A stretch of 64,000 nt of DNA from Echinometra lucunter (Eukaryota > Echinodermata > Echinoidea > Camarodonta > Echinometridae). The stretch spans positions 12,758,446 to 12,822,445 of the forward strand of contig CM057153.1 in the NCBI GenBank assembly GCA_029962745.1, written 5' to 3'. Positions 60,001 to 64,000 of this stretch are shown in pieces; the first letter of the stretch is position 1; every line of letters begins with the position of its first letter. The notes under the pieces are model-generated. The model was given only the letters and a program-made list of their open reading frames with translations, did no database searches and was not told the origin of the DNA. The translations under genes were made by a program, and so were the position numbers.

Positions 60001-61789
60001 AAGTATATTTTACTAAAGAAATTATATTTTCACTTTCATATGATGATTTCCAAAATGTAAAGAAGATATCCAGGAAAAAGCTTTCATTCCCTTTACAGAT
60101 CCGCACACTATAATAAAACAGTCAAGCGATCGCAGTAGGTCATTGAGTGATATGTGATTCATATTCGTTATTCCTATACCCCCTTCCCACTAAAAGTTGT
60201 CTACGCCACTAATTGAAGAAAATTAAACCAAATCAAGGCCTAATTTAGGCCATGCACGAGGGAGCAAAGGGCTTTGGCCATCGAAATCTAACTTGGTCAG
60301 GCTGCAAAATATCACAATATAACAAAACACTGAATCTGAAATACCTGTCAAGGAATAAGGAAGAAGGACAGAAAGAATCAAATAATTTTCTGAAGTCAAA
60401 TAAACACATGATAATGAAATGAAATGAATTTTGTACCTTATGTTTTAAATGCAGAAAGGAATCGTAATGATTAAGTCTACTCACATATCCTGCTTATATA
60501 CAGTGCTTAGACCGTTTTACAAACAATTAACTGCATTTCATTTTTTATTTGTGACACAAACCCACCATGTGAAAGATGATCTTTGCAAGACACGAAGAAG
60601 GACACAATATTTGATCGGAAGTTTCAATTTTTAAGTAGCCTACCGTGGGAGTGTACTGCTAAGCTCGTATCCAGCAATTTCTGTGAGTAATGCATGTAAA
60701 TATATCGTATTTTATCAATTTAAGAATGAGTAGTGGTAGTGATATGGGGTCGGTGTGATCGGTATGGGTCTTGATATGCTGCTTGTAAAAAAAGAGAATG
60801 TCGAAAATTCCTGGGAAGTTGGCCTTTTTAAGTGCCGTTTGGTTGCTGGTGGGAAATCTCGATTAACTTCGTTCAATACACACAGATCTCCATTGCCATT
60901 GCATACATGTATTGCATTGGCAGTGTAGAACTAAAGTTAGGCTATATTTATTTATACTATAGTGTTCGGATTGTATCGGTGCAGTGATTACTAAGCACTG
61001 ATTGCCAAACTGAAATTTTGATGACCAACTTTAATACTGGCATTATCGTGAAATAAGTCACCAGTCCATTCACTGCCGTTTATTTCGTTAGTGCTGGTGA
61101 CAGCTTTCCACTTCCAGTTCACTCGCATAGATCTAGACTTTGTATTAATTTGTACACATTGCGAGCACACATGCGAGAAGAGAGGTGACAAATTTCACAA
61201 TAAGGCCTTAATGTCTTATCATGCTTAGATCTATACTTAGATCTCACTTTAGCTTAAATGCAGAATATCCTGCACATTTGATCATATTGGCAAGCCATGC
61301 AATATGCATGATGTGTGCGATGTTAGATGCCTCGTTCTAAAATAAAACAACAAAAGGAAAACAGCATTCGGGTATTCTGCAGTTAACTTAATTGTTCCCT
61401 GACTTTAAATGATTAATGTCTGATTATATGATGATGATGGAGAAAACGCAAACCTGGGGAAATGTCCCCACTGCATTATTTAACACTCCAACAGTAAGTT
61501 AGCGGGCAATATTTCCCCCACACACCATGCATACAGCACTGACAAAGGCGCTTCCAGTTTCAATGCAAACATAAATAATGGGTCGAGTCTGAAGTCCCAT
61601 AAAAATGATAGTTTTTGAGCCTAGAAAATGCAAGCAACAAATTCTGATGCTACCTGCATATCAGGAGAGTTTATGAAACCTGAACAATATTTTCATCAAA
61701 TGAGGGATTTGTTAACCTGGCTGTACATTTTCTGTGGAAGCCGGAAGAAATATTGTCTAATGTTGGTAGATCTACATGTAGGCCCTACT
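56544..61789. other. Repeat-rich spacer between EXTL3 and TRAPPC9
   Basis: Homopolymer G-runs lie at 56711-56728 and near 58712; CGCTCGCTC-type phrases occur at 58105, 58270 and GGGGGCGACCGCC near 58892. Simple repeats include (TGAA)n at 59181-59208. These stretches look like old dispersed repeats. No gene is supported. Confidence 0.4.
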
Positions 61790-61910
61790 GGAATTGTATC
61801 TGCGCGTGTACTGACCTGCACGGTATGCGGGAAATATCGCCCTCTACTGTTTAATCTCGAATTTGCGGTAGGGAGAATTGGGGGACCAGACGCGCATGTG
61901 TGCTGCCTGT
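61790..61910 (+). other. TRAPPC9: Candidate TRAPPC9 first noncoding exon
   Basis: A CpG-containing stretch (TCTGCGCGTG, ATCGCCC, GACGCGCATG) ends at an excellent donor, CCTGT|GTAAGT, with GT at 61911. It lies 1.6 kb before the TRAPPC9 coding exon on the same strand. The left boundary is a guess. Palindromic GTTAACGTT motifs follow at 61960-61995. Confidence 0.3.
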
Positions 61911-62274
61911 GTAAGTACATAACGTCTTGAATCTAACTTAGTCTTCTATTAGTCTAACAACAAAAACGTTAACGTTAGACTCTGTTAACGTTCATTTACA
62001 TTTGTGTGCAAAAAAAATGTAGGGCAACTGCAGCAGGGACGATGTGCACAAGATTCAGTGGTGAAACATCTGTGGTACTGTTGACATTTCTGGCCAAAAT
62101 GAATTTATTTTCATCAAATAACTGCAAATCTGAAAGCTGAGAGGACAATGTGACCCCAGTGGCCGGGGTCACTTGCAGACTGACTCGCAGACTCGCAGAC
62201 TGAAGCGGTACCCATGCTCACTTGAGCACGTTAAACTTGGACCCTAAATGGCCTAATCTTTGGTGTCAAATTTC

Positions 62275-62410
62275 TTCCCCTAAATGGTGATGTGATCCAG
62301 GGGGTATGGTGTAGGATTATGTAAAATATAAGTCTACCCCTAAATAGCATAAATGGTATAGGACAATGTAAATATGCCCCTAAACGACATAAATGGCATA
62401 GGACAGTGAT
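62275..62410 (+). repeat. Short tandem repeat, CCCCTAAAT units
   Basis: CCCCTAAATGG, CCCCTAAATAGC and CCCCTAAACGAC begin near 62277, 62337 and 62377. The last two share ATAAATGGYATAGGACA at a 40-bp spacing. A 16-base C-run follows at 62653-62668. Confidence 0.5.
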
Positions 62411-63154
62411 TACTTGAAATCATACACTTTAATGAAGAAACATGAATTAATCCACATTCCAGGTTATAAAAACATTTAAGTAACCAGCTACATGTAAATG
62501 TAACCCTATTTCTCAAAAATGTTAAATATAGGACTGAAAAACACCCCTTTTTCCAGAAGACGTCAACGCCTAAGGTCGGAAATACGACCCTTTTTTGACG
62601 TTTTTTTTTTTTCTTTTTTATATAAACATGTACAACAGCATTTTTTGAGTGACCCCCCCCCCCCCCCCACGCAATGTGATATATAAGAACATGATTATCT
62701 GACAATTGACAAAAACATATTTGAAAGTCATTTTGAACTTGATTATGGCATCAATTTACCATCACATATAGCCGATATTAACATTATCGGCTCCCAATAC
62801 CGATATAGAGGAGAACAGTGTTGGGGCATGCAGCGCCGGTCTATAGCAGATTGCTTTCGAACTACAAGAAAATTATCCAGTGCTGCAAAAAAAAAAAAGG
62901 AAAGGAGAAACAAAGGAAGAGAAGAAAGGAAAAAGGGAAAAAATATTACTTTTCCTTCATCACCTGAACAGCTGTCTTCATTAGTTAGAAGTTAGAGTGA
63001 AATTCATTTCAAAATTCAGTCTAACACAAAATCAAGTCAGATATTTGCATTCACTTTGATTATCTACATGCGTTGCTTTGGTCAAACAATTTTGTATTGA
63101 CATCTATATGTGCTGAAAATAAGTCTATGTTTTTCTGACATTTTATCTTCTCAG

Positions 63155-63237
63155 TTTTATAAGAAAATCAATGAAAAACTTGGTGATCGCTCCAACATCC
63201 TTTGGCCACTGTTTACCCAGGTGTAGAGTGGTAAAAG
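63155..63237 (+). other. TRAPPC9: Candidate TRAPPC9 5' noncoding exon
   Basis: A strong acceptor (ACATTTTATCTTCTCAG) ends at 63154 and a donor AAAAG|GTAGGT starts at 63238. The segment between is stopped in frame (TAG near 63223) and matches nothing I recognise in the protein, so it is best read as 5' UTR. An alternative donor, CCCAG|GTGTAG, lies at 63221. This is inferred from splice signals only. Confidence 0.3.
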
Positions 63238-63489
63238 GTAGGTAGGTATTCATTGATGGCACTGATTGTGGTTGAAGTCATTGTGATCATAATGGGACAT
63301 TTAGTGAGCATGTCACAATTGCAATACATGTACATTGGAATTGTGCAATATCTTTTTGACATGTATTTAATACCAAGATGATTAAACTTGCCTCATAATG
63401 TGTCTCTTTCTTCCAAAGGGAATGGTTCATTCATGAGTGAAGGCATGGAGATAGATTTACCCTAATCATTGCAGGCTTGAATTACCATC

Positions 63490-64000
63490 ATGAGTATTGC
63501 GGACTACACTCAAACCCCTGAGGACCATCAGGCTTTTCTTGTAACAGTCAAACCCGTAGGAGCGGTCAAAGTCCGCTCATTCGCCAGGATTATTGACCGC
63601 ATCACCAGCGTCACATATGTGAGGCTGCCTGATAGCAAACGTGGCATCTGGCTCAGATACAAACGTCTTGTACATTTGGAGAACAATGAGTGGGGTGACT
63701 TCCAGGTTCATCGGCGTGTCGCAGGTCTCATCTGCCTGGGGAAGGCGTCCTCAGAGATTGAGCTAGCCACTGTGTATGCAAACTTTGATACGATGAAAGA
63801 GACGTATCGTAACACCCTCTTTGACTCTAGGTGTTTTGTTTTTGGGATGTCAGAAGAGACAGTACAGGAGAGCGCGTCCGGTGTTAGACCAGATGCTGTT
63901 TATTACAAGAGCATGGAAGATTGTGATCAGCTGGAGGATGATGTAAAGGAGTATGCCGCAGCGCTGTTCTGGGTGCTGGAATCCAAACGGCTCGATAAAA
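63490..64000 (+). CDS. TRAPPC9: TRAPPC9 (NIBP) N-terminus, cut by the window edge
   Basis: The open frame gives 170 codons plus one base and continues off the window. It starts MSIADYTQTPEDHQAFLV and contains ENNEWGDFQVHRRVAGLI, TLFDSRCFVFGMSEE and a final LESKRLDK, which line up in order with the start of vertebrate TRAPPC9 (human begins MSVPDYMQCAEDHQ). Known role: subunit specific to the TRAPPII tethering complex, acting in Golgi traffic and reported to bind NIK and IKK-beta. The ATG is the family start and lies 15 bases after a likely acceptor (CATTGCAG ending 63474). The rest of the protein, more than 900 residues in vertebrates, is outside the window. Confidence 0.95.
   Translation, partial: MSIADYTQTPEDHQAFLVTVKPVGAVKVRSFARIIDRITSVTYVRLPDSKRGIWLRYKRLVHLENNEWGDFQVHRRVAGLICLGKASSEIELATVYANFDTMKETYRNTLFDSRCFVFGMSEETVQESASGVRPDAVYYKSMEDCDQLEDDVKEYAAALFWVLESKRLDK

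Noticed and set aside
1..64000. tRNA, rRNA or transposase-coding genes
   Set aside because: No cloverleaf with conserved tRNA boxes, no rRNA-like stretch, and no intact transposase or reverse transcriptase frame was found by reading; a covariance-model or profile search could change this.

Overview
The window looks like genomic DNA from an invertebrate animal, most likely a marine deuterostome such as a sea urchin relative. This rests on vertebrate-like protein sequences split by GT-AG introns, very large AT-rich noncoding spacers, frequent acatgta-type motifs, and a dense load of short inverted-repeat elements. The species assignment is inference; no sequence search was possible.

Only two protein-coding genes can be supported, both on the + strand. 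(1) A complete EXTL3 (exostosin-like glycosyltransferase 3) coding region lies at 42831-52249 in six coding exons, 947 residues. It has a type II membrane anchor, a coiled-coil stem, an exostosin (GT47-like) domain and a C-terminal GT64 domain with a DDD motif. A GC/CpG-richer segment ending in a perfect splice donor at 25846 may be its noncoding first exon, which would make a 17 kb first intron. (2) The first 170 codons of TRAPPC9 (NIBP, a TRAPPII tethering subunit) run from 63490 off the right edge. The two proteins are not known to act together: one starts heparan sulfate chains in the ER/Golgi, the other is a Golgi trafficking factor.

Layout: 1-25.3 kb is gene-free and filled with foldback and terminal-inverted-repeat (TIR) elements, a higher-order tandem repeat (8.2-10.2 kb) and a 2.2 kb nonautonomous element (14.5-16.7 kb). 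25.3-42.8 kb is the probable EXTL3 5' region and first intron, holding degenerate minisatellites and a 500-N assembly gap inside a 23-bp repeat. 42.8-53.4 kb is EXTL3 and its 3' region. 53.5-61.5 kb is mostly repeats, including a 340-bp TTC array. 61.5-64 kb holds probable TRAPPC9 5' noncoding exons and its first coding exon.

Three observations stand out. First, intron 3 of EXTL3 carries six copies, at an exact 67-bp period, of a unit that looks like the splice acceptor plus 5' end of the following exon. Second, the last EXTL3 exon is followed by two decaying partial copies of itself, one split by a 300-bp insertion. Third, several unrelated TIR element families in the window are bounded by TTAA, the target typical of piggyBac-type transposition; one sits in a tandem repeat whose sister units act as natural empty sites.
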